Source: Desulfovibrio desulfuricans
GTDB taxonomy: Bacteria; Desulfobacterota; Desulfovibrionia; Desulfovibrionales; Desulfovibrionaceae
Direction: 5' to 3'
DNA length: 64,000 nucleotides
Assembly (NCBI RefSeq): GCF_024460775.1
Contig: NZ_JANFYZ010000009.1
Location: 1-64,000, forward strand
In this document: one piece after another, positions 56,301-63,070 of the stretch
Position numbering within the stretch: position 1 is the stretch's first letter
How the letters are laid out: each line of letters opens with the position of its first letter
The notes under the pieces: generated by a model
Database searches by the model: none
Seen by the model: only the letters and a program-made list of their open reading frames with translations
What the model was told of the DNA's origin: nothing
Position numbers and translations under genes: made by a program

Positions 56301-56908
56301 ATCTTGCCAAGCAGGGCTTTGACTGCAAGCATCTGGTCACAGCCTGCGGCTCGTGCCGTGACGGCCTTGAGCGCCTGCACATGGAAACGCAGTTCCCGCA
56401 GTTGACCCTGCGTGATGTGGGGCAGCTTACCCTGCCCCTGCTGGACAAGGACAAGCTCAAGGCTCCCCTACCGGAAGGCTCCAAGGTTCTGTACCACGGC
56501 GCGTGCCACTGCGAATGGGCCGATGTGCACAAGATCAAGGGACAAAAACAGATTATCAAGGCGCTGGGCGACTTCAGCGGCGCCAAGATTACGCTCAACC
56601 CTGGCTGCTGCGGCGAATCGGGCATGGGCGCCATGACCTCGCCCGATATCTACAACCTGCTGCGTTCGCGCAAGCAGTTGCGCCTTGGTGAGGCTTTTGA
56701 GCAGGGCAACGACGGCCCCGTAATTGTGGGCTGCCCCTCGTGCAAGATCGGTATTGGCCGCTGCCTCATCAACATGCGCGACAAACGCCCTGTCATGCAC
56801 GTGGTTGAATGGCTGGCCGGGCAGGTGGACGGCGAAGACCGCCGCCAGACCTTCCGCAAAAAAGTCAACGATGTGCGCGGCGAAGTGCGCGTTATTGACG
56901 TAAAATAA
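53357..56908 (+). CDS. FAD-linked oxidase fused to iron-sulfur (CCG) domains, D-lactate/2-hydroxyacid dehydrogenase type
   Basis: A GlcD-GlcF-type fusion of 1183 residues. The N-terminal FAD-binding domain (about 125-290) has LIPRGGGSGMTGGAV and GGNISENAGG. The C-terminal oxidase domain carries HMHAGDGNCHVN and SGEHGIGITK. Two [4Fe-4S] motifs, CTRCGKCKQVC (about 727) and CTACGRCMANC (about 790), are followed by two CCG domains (FPGCGG...CCGFPL near 917-945, and HGACHCE...NPGCCGESG near 1049-1080). The family oxidises D-lactate, glycolate or similar 2-hydroxyacids and passes electrons to quinones or other carriers. It is a single-gene unit 135 bases before the next gene. Substrate not determined. 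Confidence 0.9.
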   Translation: MPHKGPHISISPDYVVNRILRINIDDFAEWPESVRNLAIAIAEELFLVAYNPFINAETVRTSVRESYDKESVSLAHYYATAISEGLTMFWSAHEAETAFRAKLVDALHGVLPDECILTNPAAMVESATDATDLRMELPLLVVEPDNTEQVAELVKLANDMKFALIPRGGGSGMTGGAVPARKRTVIVSLTRLTRIGPVDLEAMTVTCQAGAITQAVINAVDAEGALFSVDPASKQASTIGGNISENAGGPSAFEYGTTLDNLLWWRMVTPTGEIITVERENHPRHKILPEETAVFVVKDVSGGVRNVVHLRGDEIRLPGLGKDVTNKVLGGLPGMQKEGVDGIITEACFIVHPKPKYSRVMVLEFFGRSMHPAAVVVRELVALRNRIRQEGDYAHLSAMEEFNAKYVQAIEYKRKSEKYEGSPISVIILQVDGDDPYLLDKCVGDIVSVVEQQDNVDIIVAADEKEGERFWEDRHRLSAIAKRTSGFKMNEDVVIPMDRIPDFALFLEQINLECTAASYRYALQEVGRLPGFPMEDKDFNREFSQASKAASGDVAATEISDMELAARAEDFLAKLKEKYPHLAKKIDKIREYMDASRIVVASHMHAGDGNCHVNIPVNSNDAHMLEEAEETAARIMAECQEMGGEVSGEHGIGITKIAFFGKDKMDALRAFKERVDPRDVMNPAKLVFRELPVRPFTFSFNRLIRDIRESGLPDKEKLISLLTSIQVCTRCGKCKQVCSMCYPERSMQYHPRNKNMVLGMLLEAVYYSQVNKGRIEESLHKALRDIVEHCTACGRCMANCPVKIPSGEVALTLRALLEHEGAGGHPIKGHALEWLSRDIQHRVPKAAKMASLGQKMQNKFLGFVPDMWKRRLKSPLFSGRGPKMGYTNLYETLKLHRGSIFAPAEPTPGMPCVLYFPGCGGALFYDRIGVSSIMLLLKAGFAVAVPPRHMCCGFPLLAAGMDTAFEDNMAQNRQYLASMLRNLAKQGFDCKHLVTACGSCRDGLERLHMETQFPQLTLRDVGQLTLPLLDKDKLKAPLPEGSKVLYHGACHCEWADVHKIKGQKQIIKALGDFSGAKITLNPGCCGESGMGAMTSPDIYNLLRSRKQLRLGEAFEQGNDGPVIVGCPSCKIGIGRCLINMRDKRPVMHVVEWLAGQVDGEDRRQTFRKKVNDVRGEVRVIDVK

Positions 56909-56910
56909 CA

Positions 56911-56967
56911 GCCTTATCATAAGGCGGCCTGCACATGCAGGCTCGGCCTCTTGCCTCTGGCGAGGCC
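56911..56967. repeat. Three tandem hairpins after the FAD/FeS gene
   Basis: GCCTTA-tca-TAAGGC (56911-56925), GCCTGCA-ca-TGCAGGC (56927-56942) and GGCCTC-N11-GAGGCC (56945-56967) lie one after another. No T-run follows, so they are not a standard terminator. Confidence 0.55.
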
Positions 56968-57043
56968 AGCATACATTCCCAAAATACAGCGCGGGGGGTT
57001 CCGGATACGGGGCCTCCCGCGCAAACACAAGGTCTGTCAGCAT

Positions 57044-59188
57044 ATGGCGCACCCTGCCGATTCCTGCCCCGCACACAGAGGGAAATCCCCGGCCCATGAG
57101 CTTCAGGCGCATCATTTCACCTTGCCTGCCCCCGGCTGGTGCTGGTGGGTGGCGCTGGTGGCGCTGCTGCTGCCCTTTGCCTATGCCTTTGGCTTTCTGT
57201 TTCCGCGCGGGGATGACTTTGATGAAGTCACCAGAGCCATGTTCCCCTTTGATCTGCCCGGTGGGCTGTATGAAGTTGCCCGCGAATGGCTGACCTGGAG
57301 CGGACGCTACACCTACCACTTTCTGGCGGTTTTTCTTGGCAAGGCCGGGGAAATCCGCCCCCTTTACGGGCTTGTTTGCGCGGGCGTTGCGGCGCAGTTC
57401 GGCCTTGGCCTGTTCGGCCTTGCGCGGGTGGTAAGCGTCCAGCGCGGCGCGGCCGCTTTTTGCGGGTTGCTGGGCGTGCTTGTGGTGCTCGCTGGTCATC
57501 AGAGCCTGCCCAACTTCTACCTGCTGACAGATGCGCTCACCATGGGCCTTTTGCAGGCCATGACCCTTGTCTTTCTGTGGATGCTCTGCCGTCTGTGGGC
57601 CGCTCCGACAACCGAGGCCAGCAAGGCGCGGCGTCAGGCCATCATTGTGGGTGTACTGACCGTGGGTGTGTTTGAACATTCGGCGCTGGCGGCTTTGGCG
57701 GCATGCACGGTTGCTGTGCTGTTGGCCCTTGCGGATCGCTTTGCAAGCAGGGAGACGGGACCCGATGTCACGCAAAGCGCCCGCACCCGCCTGCGCCATA
57801 TGGGCGTTCTGTGGCTATGGGTTTTCGGAGCTTTGCTGTTTTCCTTTCTTGCTCCGGGCAATCAGGTGCGCAGGGCTGCCCGCCATATTGGCACAGACGT
57901 ACAGCTGCGCCAGCTTGCCGCAGCTTTTGACGAATGGCGGCAGGTGGCCTTTTGGTTTTTTGACGGCCTGTGGCCGTGGGCTGTTCTCCTGCTGGTGCTT
58001 GTGTTGCGGGGCATGCGCGGGCAATGCTCCATCGTGAGCAAGGGGACTGCGCGTTCCGGCTTGCTGATGGCAGTTTTGGCCATAGCTGCGTATCTGGGAC
58101 TGTCAGCCCTGCTTACCGTGCTGCATGCCCTCAGCGATGTGACCATCAGCTCCACTGGCAAATTGCCAGCAGGCCTGACAATTTTTTCAGCCTATGCCTG
58201 CGGCTTTGCCCTCTGGGGCTTGCTGAACGCCTTTCCTGCGGTGGAACGCTCCTTGGCGCGGCTACCTCAGCGGGCACTCATGGTTGCGCTGCTCATTCCT
58301 CTGCTGCTTATGCTTGCCAGCAGCTCCAATTGGCGCAACACCACAGCCAATGCCGCCAACGGCGGCATGCTCCACCTTGGGCTGCAATTGCAGGAACGCT
58401 ACGATACATTGCAGGTCATGGGCGATACCGCCCAGCCAAAGGATGCGCCGCCGCGCTTCGGCCTGCTTGGCGAAATATACCGGCCCGGCGCGCGCAAGCG
58501 AGCCATAGACAAGAATTTGCCCCTGCCTGTGGTGCAGCGCAGTATTCCGGCGACGGTCTTTCCTGTGCAAATGGGTGAGGCTTTGCCCGCGCAACCAGAA
58601 ACATGGCCCAACCTCTGGGCAGCCTGGATGCTGGGCCTTGGCGGCGTATACAGCGCGCCGCCCGCGGCCTCCGCAGCGGTGACGGCGCTGGAAGCGCCTG
58701 CGGGCATGGCCGCGCAAAAGCCCGTAACGCTCGGCTTGCCGCAGGCCTTGCATGATGCGGGAATTGACGCTGCGTGGCTGGTGCGCGCCAATGGCGCTCC
58801 GACAAACGCGCAGCCCACGGCAGCTACCACCACTTTCAGCGATCTGTGGCTGGTGCTTCACGGGCAGGATATTTCAAAGATTGAACGCATTGCGGTTTTG
58901 CGGCTCAATAAAACTGACTGGCGCAGGCTTATGCCCGTATTTCTGCAACGGTTTGCGGCATCCCATATTCTGGAACGACAGATAGTTGCAAACAGCACCG
59001 CCGGAGGCACCGTCTACCAGCAAATACTGACTGCGCTGGCAGGCGAACAAATCCACTTCACGGCTGAAGGCTGGAAAGTCGGCGAATATCTGGCAGTGCC
59101 CGTGAGTCAGGCAGTCAATGCCCCGCTGGGCCTTTTTGTGAGCCTGAACAATGGCCCCATGCTCCGGCTTGACTTGTCAAAACCCTGA
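57044..59188 (+). CDS. Large multi-span membrane protein (DUF6056-like)
   Basis: A 714-residue inner-membrane protein with about ten hydrophobic segments in the first 450 residues (for example WWVALVALLLPFAYAFGFLF, AAFCGLLGVLVVLAGHQ, VALLIPLLLMLASSS). A long soluble C-terminal part follows, with no recognised motif. GDDFDEVTRAMFP after the first helix, then EWLTWSGRYTYHF, resemble the acidic and Arg/Tyr positions of GT-C-like or DUF6056 proteins that use polyprenyl-linked sugars. The family call is tentative. ATG 57044 is preceded by AAGG at a long distance; the frame is open upstream. It ends convergent with the YkgJ-type gene. Confidence 0.7.
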   Translation: MAHPADSCPAHRGKSPAHELQAHHFTLPAPGWCWWVALVALLLPFAYAFGFLFPRGDDFDEVTRAMFPFDLPGGLYEVAREWLTWSGRYTYHFLAVFLGKAGEIRPLYGLVCAGVAAQFGLGLFGLARVVSVQRGAAAFCGLLGVLVVLAGHQSLPNFYLLTDALTMGLLQAMTLVFLWMLCRLWAAPTTEASKARRQAIIVGVLTVGVFEHSALAALAACTVAVLLALADRFASRETGPDVTQSARTRLRHMGVLWLWVFGALLFSFLAPGNQVRRAARHIGTDVQLRQLAAAFDEWRQVAFWFFDGLWPWAVLLLVLVLRGMRGQCSIVSKGTARSGLLMAVLAIAAYLGLSALLTVLHALSDVTISSTGKLPAGLTIFSAYACGFALWGLLNAFPAVERSLARLPQRALMVALLIPLLLMLASSSNWRNTTANAANGGMLHLGLQLQERYDTLQVMGDTAQPKDAPPRFGLLGEIYRPGARKRAIDKNLPLPVVQRSIPATVFPVQMGEALPAQPETWPNLWAAWMLGLGGVYSAPPAASAAVTALEAPAGMAAQKPVTLGLPQALHDAGIDAAWLVRANGAPTNAQPTAATTTFSDLWLVLHGQDISKIERIAVLRLNKTDWRRLMPVFLQRFAASHILERQIVANSTAGGTVYQQILTALAGEQIHFTAEGWKVGEYLAVPVSQAVNAPLGLFVSLNNGPMLRLDLSKP

Positions 59189-59251
59189 CCAGCCTGAGCT
59201 GGTTGACGAGTTTGGGCTGGCGTGGCTGGCGGTCAGATTGCATCGGCTTGA

Positions 59252-59866
59252 TCAGGCGTAGTTTGCCCAAGGCACGGCCTGCAAGACCGTGGTGACACCG
59301 CGAAAGAAAGCCTGTGTTTCTTCCGCAGTAATGTGTTCCGGCAGGGAATAGCGCTCCCTGTACCAGGGTAATGTGAGCCGCAAGGCAGCCTGCATGGTAG
59401 CCTGACGCGGATGCAGCACATCAGCAGGCCGGGTCTGGGTGGCGTCCTCGCCCGCACTGCATGGCTGGCCGAAAACAACATAGCGCCTGCACGCCATCGG
59501 GCGCACAGGATAAGCGCCGCAGCATTTCTCCAGCAGGAAAGGGCAGGCGTCCCCAAGAGTTGCCCGCTCTCCGTGGAACAGCGCAAAGGTTGCTTTGAGA
59601 GCATCCCGCCTGGAGGGTGGAAGCTCCAGTTCTGCAAAAAGGCGCAAGGCCAGAATTTCCAGTGGAGTCGCCGGGATGGGCTGGATACAGCAATAGCAGC
59701 ACCCCGGCCCGCAGGCTGGCGGCTCCCCCTGGAGCGCGATGGACTCCGCCACGCTGCAATCCACCAGGGCAAACGCGTCCAGCAGCAGACTCATGCCCGG
59801 CATGCGCTCAAACCGGTGACTCTGGTACCTCAAGCGCTGTGCGTTTTTTACCTGACAGGCAGCCAT
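59252..59866 (-). CDS. YkgJ-family cysteine-cluster protein
   Basis: The family is defined by a cysteine-rich region thought to bind zinc or an iron-sulfur centre. The 204-residue product has CGPGCCYCC near residue 52, and then CPFLLEKCCGAYPVRPMACRRY, which fits the CxxxCC...RPxxCR pattern of PF03692. A helical C-terminus follows. GGAG lies six bases before the ATG. The gene is 81 bases downstream of the FMN reductase gene on the same strand, so they may share a transcript. Function of the family is unknown. Confidence 0.8.
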   Translation of the reverse strand: MAACQVKNAQRLRYQSHRFERMPGMSLLLDAFALVDCSVAESIALQGEPPACGPGCCYCCIQPIPATPLEILALRLFAELELPPSRRDALKATFALFHGERATLGDACPFLLEKCCGAYPVRPMACRRYVVFGQPCSAGEDATQTRPADVLHPRQATMQAALRLTLPWYRERYSLPEHITAEETQAFFRGVTTVLQAVPWANYA

Positions 59867-59947
59867 CTTCCACTCCGCATCAACGCGCAGCCCCGCAGAA
59901 AACCACTGCCGAGGCAGCGACCTTTCTACGGGGCTGGCAGATAGAGC

Positions 59948-60490
59948 CTACTTCAGCCGTAGCGTCCAGTCGGTCATGGCCTGCATGAGGGCCGTTGCCT
60001 GACTTGCAAGGCCTTCATCCTGCACATCGCCGTTATCAGCAAAGGCAGGCGTGAAAGCGTTGGAAAAAAGCTCAGGCTTGTTCAGCACGTGCAGATTCAG
60101 ATACACGCATACCTGGCGCAGATGGTATTGCGCCCGCGATGTGCCCATGCCGCCGCCAGCGCCCACGATGCAGGCGGTTTTGCCTGTAAGGGGCGCGAGG
60201 TCGGGTTCGCGCGAGAGCCAGTCCAGCGAGTTTTTCAGCGCGGGAGCAAGAGAATAGTTGTATTCGGGGCAGGCCAGAACCAGCCCGTCCGCCGCGCTCA
60301 CCTGATCAATGAGGCGCTGCACCACAGCGGGTTTTTCAATATCCGCATTGTAAAACGGCAAAGCGGAAATATCTGCAATTTCAAGGCTTACGTTCTGAGG
60401 AAGATGCGCTGCACAGCACCGCAAAAGCCCGGTGTTGCGCGAAGCCTTGCGCAGACTGCCCGATATGCCGACAAAGGTAAGGTTGCCCAT
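59948..60490 (-). CDS. NAD(P)H-dependent FMN reductase (chromate/quinone reductase-like)
   Basis: A flavodoxin-fold reductase of 180 residues. The N-terminus has the phosphate-binding loop GISGSLRKASRNTGLL, then the LACPEYNYSLAPALKNSLDWLSR signature of the NADPH:FMN reductase/ChrR/YieF group, and GKTACIVGAGGGMGTSRAQ. Family members reduce quinones, chromate or azo compounds, or supply FMNH2. AAGGAG precedes ATG 60490. It is followed on the same strand by the YkgJ-type gene. Confidence 0.9.
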   Translation of the reverse strand: MGNLTFVGISGSLRKASRNTGLLRCCAAHLPQNVSLEIADISALPFYNADIEKPAVVQRLIDQVSAADGLVLACPEYNYSLAPALKNSLDWLSREPDLAPLTGKTACIVGAGGGMGTSRAQYHLRQVCVYLNLHVLNKPELFSNAFTPAFADNGDVQDEGLASQATALMQAMTDWTLRLK

Positions 60491-60591
60491 AACTACTCCT
60501 TAAGGGTTGCATAGACACGAGTAGTTTACTGTGTTTTTAGGCAAAAGCCCATATGCCAGTGCCGCCGAAATCCCGCAGGGAGGGACGTTTG

Positions 60592-60996
60592 TCAGGCTTT
60601 TGCCTTGTCCCTGGTTCTGCTCTCAAATTTATCTTTGTTCACAATCACGCGCTCGTGGGTGCCCTCGCCGATCAGCCCGGTTTCATCATAGGCAGCCACC
60701 TTGAAACTCAGGCCTTTGCCATTGGGGGAAACTGCGGTTACTTCCGCAGTAAAACGCACTTTCATACCCTGCGGCGTCGCTGCCACATGGCTGACGCTGA
60801 TGCCGGTTCCTACAGTCGTCTGCCCGTCTTCCAGGCTTGGCTGCACCACATCCACGGCGGTGCCTTCCATCCAGGCCACCATCATGGCCGTGGAAAACAC
60901 GCTGACCTTGCCGCTGCCCACCGTGCTTGCCAGCATGGCCTCGGTAACAGTGGTTTCTGACGTGCCGTTCATGCCGGGCGTAATCATATTGCTCAT
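60592..60996 (-). CDS. Hotdog-fold thioesterase of the fluoroacetyl-CoA thioesterase (FlK) type
   Basis: A 134-residue single-domain hotdog enzyme. Thr36 in VFSTAMM, Glu44 in MVAWMEGTA and His70 in VSHVAATP have exactly the spacing of the Thr42/Glu50/His76 triad of Streptomyces FlK, and TxxS-type positions around them also fit. ATG 60996 with GAGGC upstream is chosen over 61032. FlK-like genes occur widely in bacteria without fluoroacetate resistance, so the natural substrate is probably another acyl-CoA. It lies upstream of the FMN reductase on the same strand, with about 100 bases between. Confidence 0.82.
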   Translation of the reverse strand: MSNMITPGMNGTSETTVTEAMLASTVGSGKVSVFSTAMMVAWMEGTAVDVVQPSLEDGQTTVGTGISVSHVAATPQGMKVRFTAEVTAVSPNGKGLSFKVAAYDETGLIGEGTHERVIVNKDKFESRTRDKAKA

Positions 60997-61427
60997 GCCT
61001 GCCTCGCTGGCTTTTACCATTGTGCATGCCATGCGCTCGCGGCAACTAGCATGCGTATTTTCATTCTTTGTGGATGATAAATGACTTGCTGCCCGCTTTC
61101 AACACGCTTGCCGCACACCGTAACTATGCCGACCAAGCATGATGCTGCCGCTTAAAAAAATCTCGACCCCCAGGCATAAGTCTGGCATCATTACCAAAAC
61201 TTTGCACGTGATCTTTTTTTACCGAGGGTACATTGCAGCGGCAACGCCCGGCCACAAGCCCCGCTGCAACACCTGCCGGCGTCCATCGGCCCACAAGGCT
61301 GCCTTAAGGATCTCGTTTTCAGGACAAAGCCGCCGCGCTCCAACCGGCGCGGCATTCTTGATCTTTGCCCGCAATTCTTTGCGAGCAAGGCCTTTTCGTT
61401 CACCTTTTTGATGAGGAGTCCGTTTTT
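60997..61427. other. Intergenic region between the thioesterase and TRAP operon
   Basis: About 430 bases with no gene supported. It holds a GC-rich inverted repeat GCCGCGC/GCGCGGC near 61332-61353 and the ribosome site GAGGAG at 61413. The divergent promoters were not identified with confidence. Confidence 0.5.
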
Positions 61428-62522
61428 ATGAAGGGCTTTTTGCGTTGGACATGGGGCGTTGTGTTCGTCTGCCTGCTGGCGGGCGGCGTGTTGACCGCAT
61501 TGCCGCAACAGGCGGCGGCCTACAAGGCGGAGTACAAACTCAGCGTGGTGCCAGGCGCAACATCCGGGTGGGGCCTCACGGCGGCCCGCTTTGCGGAACT
61601 GGTGCATGAGCGCACCAACGGGCGTATCAACATCAAGGTCTACCCCTCCAGCCAGTTGCTGGCAGGCAAGCAGACTTCCGAATTTCTCATGCTGCGCAAC
61701 GGCGCAATTGACTTTGCCCTGGCATCGCCCATCAACTGGTCGCCGCAGATCAAGGAACTGAACCTCACGGCCCTGCCCTTTCTCATGGCTGTGCAGCCAG
61801 ACCGCTACAAGGCCATAGACGCCGTTACCTCCGGCAAGTCTGGTGCAATGCTGATCGCCGCCGTTGAAAGCAAGGGCGTCAAAATTCTCGGCTGGGGAGA
61901 AAACGGCTATCGCGAAATGACCACCAGCAAAGGCCCCATCACCAAACCTGAAGATATGCAGGGCCTGAAAATTCGCGTGGTGGGCAGCCCGATCTTTATT
62001 GATACGTTTCGCGCCCTGGGCGCAAACCCGGTCAACATGAACTGGGCCGAAGCCACCACGGGCTTTCAGCAAGGCGTTGTGGACGGGCAGGAAAATCCCA
62101 CCAACGGCATCAACATTCCCTTGAAAATATGGGACTATCACAAATTTCTCTGCGATTGGCACTACGTCATTGACCCGCTGATGCTGGGCGCAAACCCCGG
62201 CGTTTGGAAGAGCTTTTCGCCTGAAGACCAGCAGATTCTGCTGGCCTGCGCCAAGGAAATGGAGCTGTACGGCAAGGCGCTCTCCCGCCTCGGCATGGAT
62301 GACGGACAGTCCAAGGCCTACCTTGAAAAAATCGGCAAGCTCCCGGAAATTACCGATCCTTATGCCTGCCTTGAGCAACATGGCATGACGGTAACGCGCC
62401 TTACGCCGGAACAGACAGCGCAGTTCTTCAAGGCCACACAGGCCGTGCGCGATGACTGGACGGCCAAGATCGGCCCCGATCTTGTCAAGGCGGCAGAACA
62501 GGACATGGCTGCTGCGAAATAG
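61428..62522 (+). CDS. dctP: TRAP transporter substrate-binding protein (DctP family)
   Basis: The periplasmic solute receptor of a tripartite ATP-independent transporter for C4-dicarboxylates or related organic acids. The 364 residues begin with a signal peptide (GVVFVCLLAGGVLTALPQQAAA). DctP motifs follow: ARFAELVHERTNGRINIKVYPSSQL, MLRNGAIDFALASP, KSKGVKILGWGENGYREMTT, LKIRVVGSPIFIDTF and GVVDGQENPT with the carboxylate-binding Arg region. GAGGAG lies nine bases before the ATG. It is first in dctP-dctQ-dctM, followed by a terminator-like hairpin that overlaps the dctQ ribosome site. Confidence 0.92.
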   Translation: MKGFLRWTWGVVFVCLLAGGVLTALPQQAAAYKAEYKLSVVPGATSGWGLTAARFAELVHERTNGRINIKVYPSSQLLAGKQTSEFLMLRNGAIDFALASPINWSPQIKELNLTALPFLMAVQPDRYKAIDAVTSGKSGAMLIAAVESKGVKILGWGENGYREMTTSKGPITKPEDMQGLKIRVVGSPIFIDTFRALGANPVNMNWAEATTGFQQGVVDGQENPTNGINIPLKIWDYHKFLCDWHYVIDPLMLGANPGVWKSFSPEDQQILLACAKEMELYGKALSRLGMDDGQSKAYLEKIGKLPEITDPYACLEQHGMTVTRLTPEQTAQFFKATQAVRDDWTAKIGPDLVKAAEQDMAAAK

Positions 62523-62531
62523 CATTACAAC

Positions 62532-62571
62532 AGCCCCCTTTTGCAGCCAGCGGCTCAGGAGGGGGCTTTTT
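62532..62571 (+). terminator. Intercistronic terminator-like hairpin between dctP and dctQ
   Basis: An eight-bp stem AGCCCCCT/AGGGGGCT, with a smaller inner AGCC/GGCT stem, is followed by five T. Its right arm is the dctQ Shine-Dalgarno. It could reduce transcription or translation of the membrane genes relative to the binding protein. Confidence 0.65.
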
Positions 62572-62576
62572 CAGGG

Positions 62577-63059
62577 ATGGGCAAGAACATGTGGAGTTTG
62601 CTGGACAGACGGTTTGAGGACTACCTGGGATCGTTCATGCTGGCTGCTATGGCGGCCATTGCTTTTATCAACGTGGTAGTGCGCTACTGCACCTCTTTTT
62701 CTTTTGCCTGGACAGAAGAACTGACCATCAATTTTTTTGTCTGGATAACCATGCTGGGAACAGCCCGGGCATTCCGCGAAGGCGGACACCTGGGCATGAC
62801 CGCCCTGTACGATGCCCTGCCCCGGCGTTTTCGCCGCGTATGCTACTGGGGCTCCGTGCTGCTGGCGGTATGCTTTTTTGGCGCTCTGTTCTGGACAGGG
62901 CTCACCGAAGTGCTGGACGAAATCGACCTCGAGGCAACTTCCGAAGCTTTGGGGATTCCGGTGTGGTGGTACACCATCGCCACGCCCGCGTTTTCCCTGC
63001 TGATCATTTTCCGCATTGCGCAAAGGGCTGTTGAAGACCAGCGCGCCAACAACTTTTAG
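62577..63059 (+). CDS. dctQ: TRAP transporter small permease (DctQ)
   Basis: The small membrane subunit that bridges the receptor and DctM. The 160 residues have four membrane helices (FMLAAMAAIAFINVVVRY, LTINFFVWITMLG, VCYWGSVLLAVCFFGAL, WWYTIATPAFSLLIIF) with the family block FAWTEELTINFFVWITMLGTA. The ATG is ambiguous: AGGAGGG lies about 13 bases upstream, and an ATG at 62589 is also possible. The stop lies 11 bases before dctM. Confidence 0.9.
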   Translation: MGKNMWSLLDRRFEDYLGSFMLAAMAAIAFINVVVRYCTSFSFAWTEELTINFFVWITMLGTARAFREGGHLGMTALYDALPRRFRRVCYWGSVLLAVCFFGALFWTGLTEVLDEIDLEATSEALGIPVWWYTIATPAFSLLIIFRIAQRAVEDQRANNF

Positions 63060-63070
63060 GAGGCGGGACT

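Noticed and set aside
53330..56380. A 1016-codon open frame on the minus strand, opposite the FAD/FeS gene
   Set aside because: It mirrors the coding strand of a clear enzyme, shows no family motif and has the His/Gly/Val-rich composition typical of antisense frames in GC-rich genes.
59188..59203. Hairpin ACCAGC-ctga-GCTGGT as terminator of the membrane protein gene
   Set aside because: The stem is only six bp and no T-run follows on either strand.
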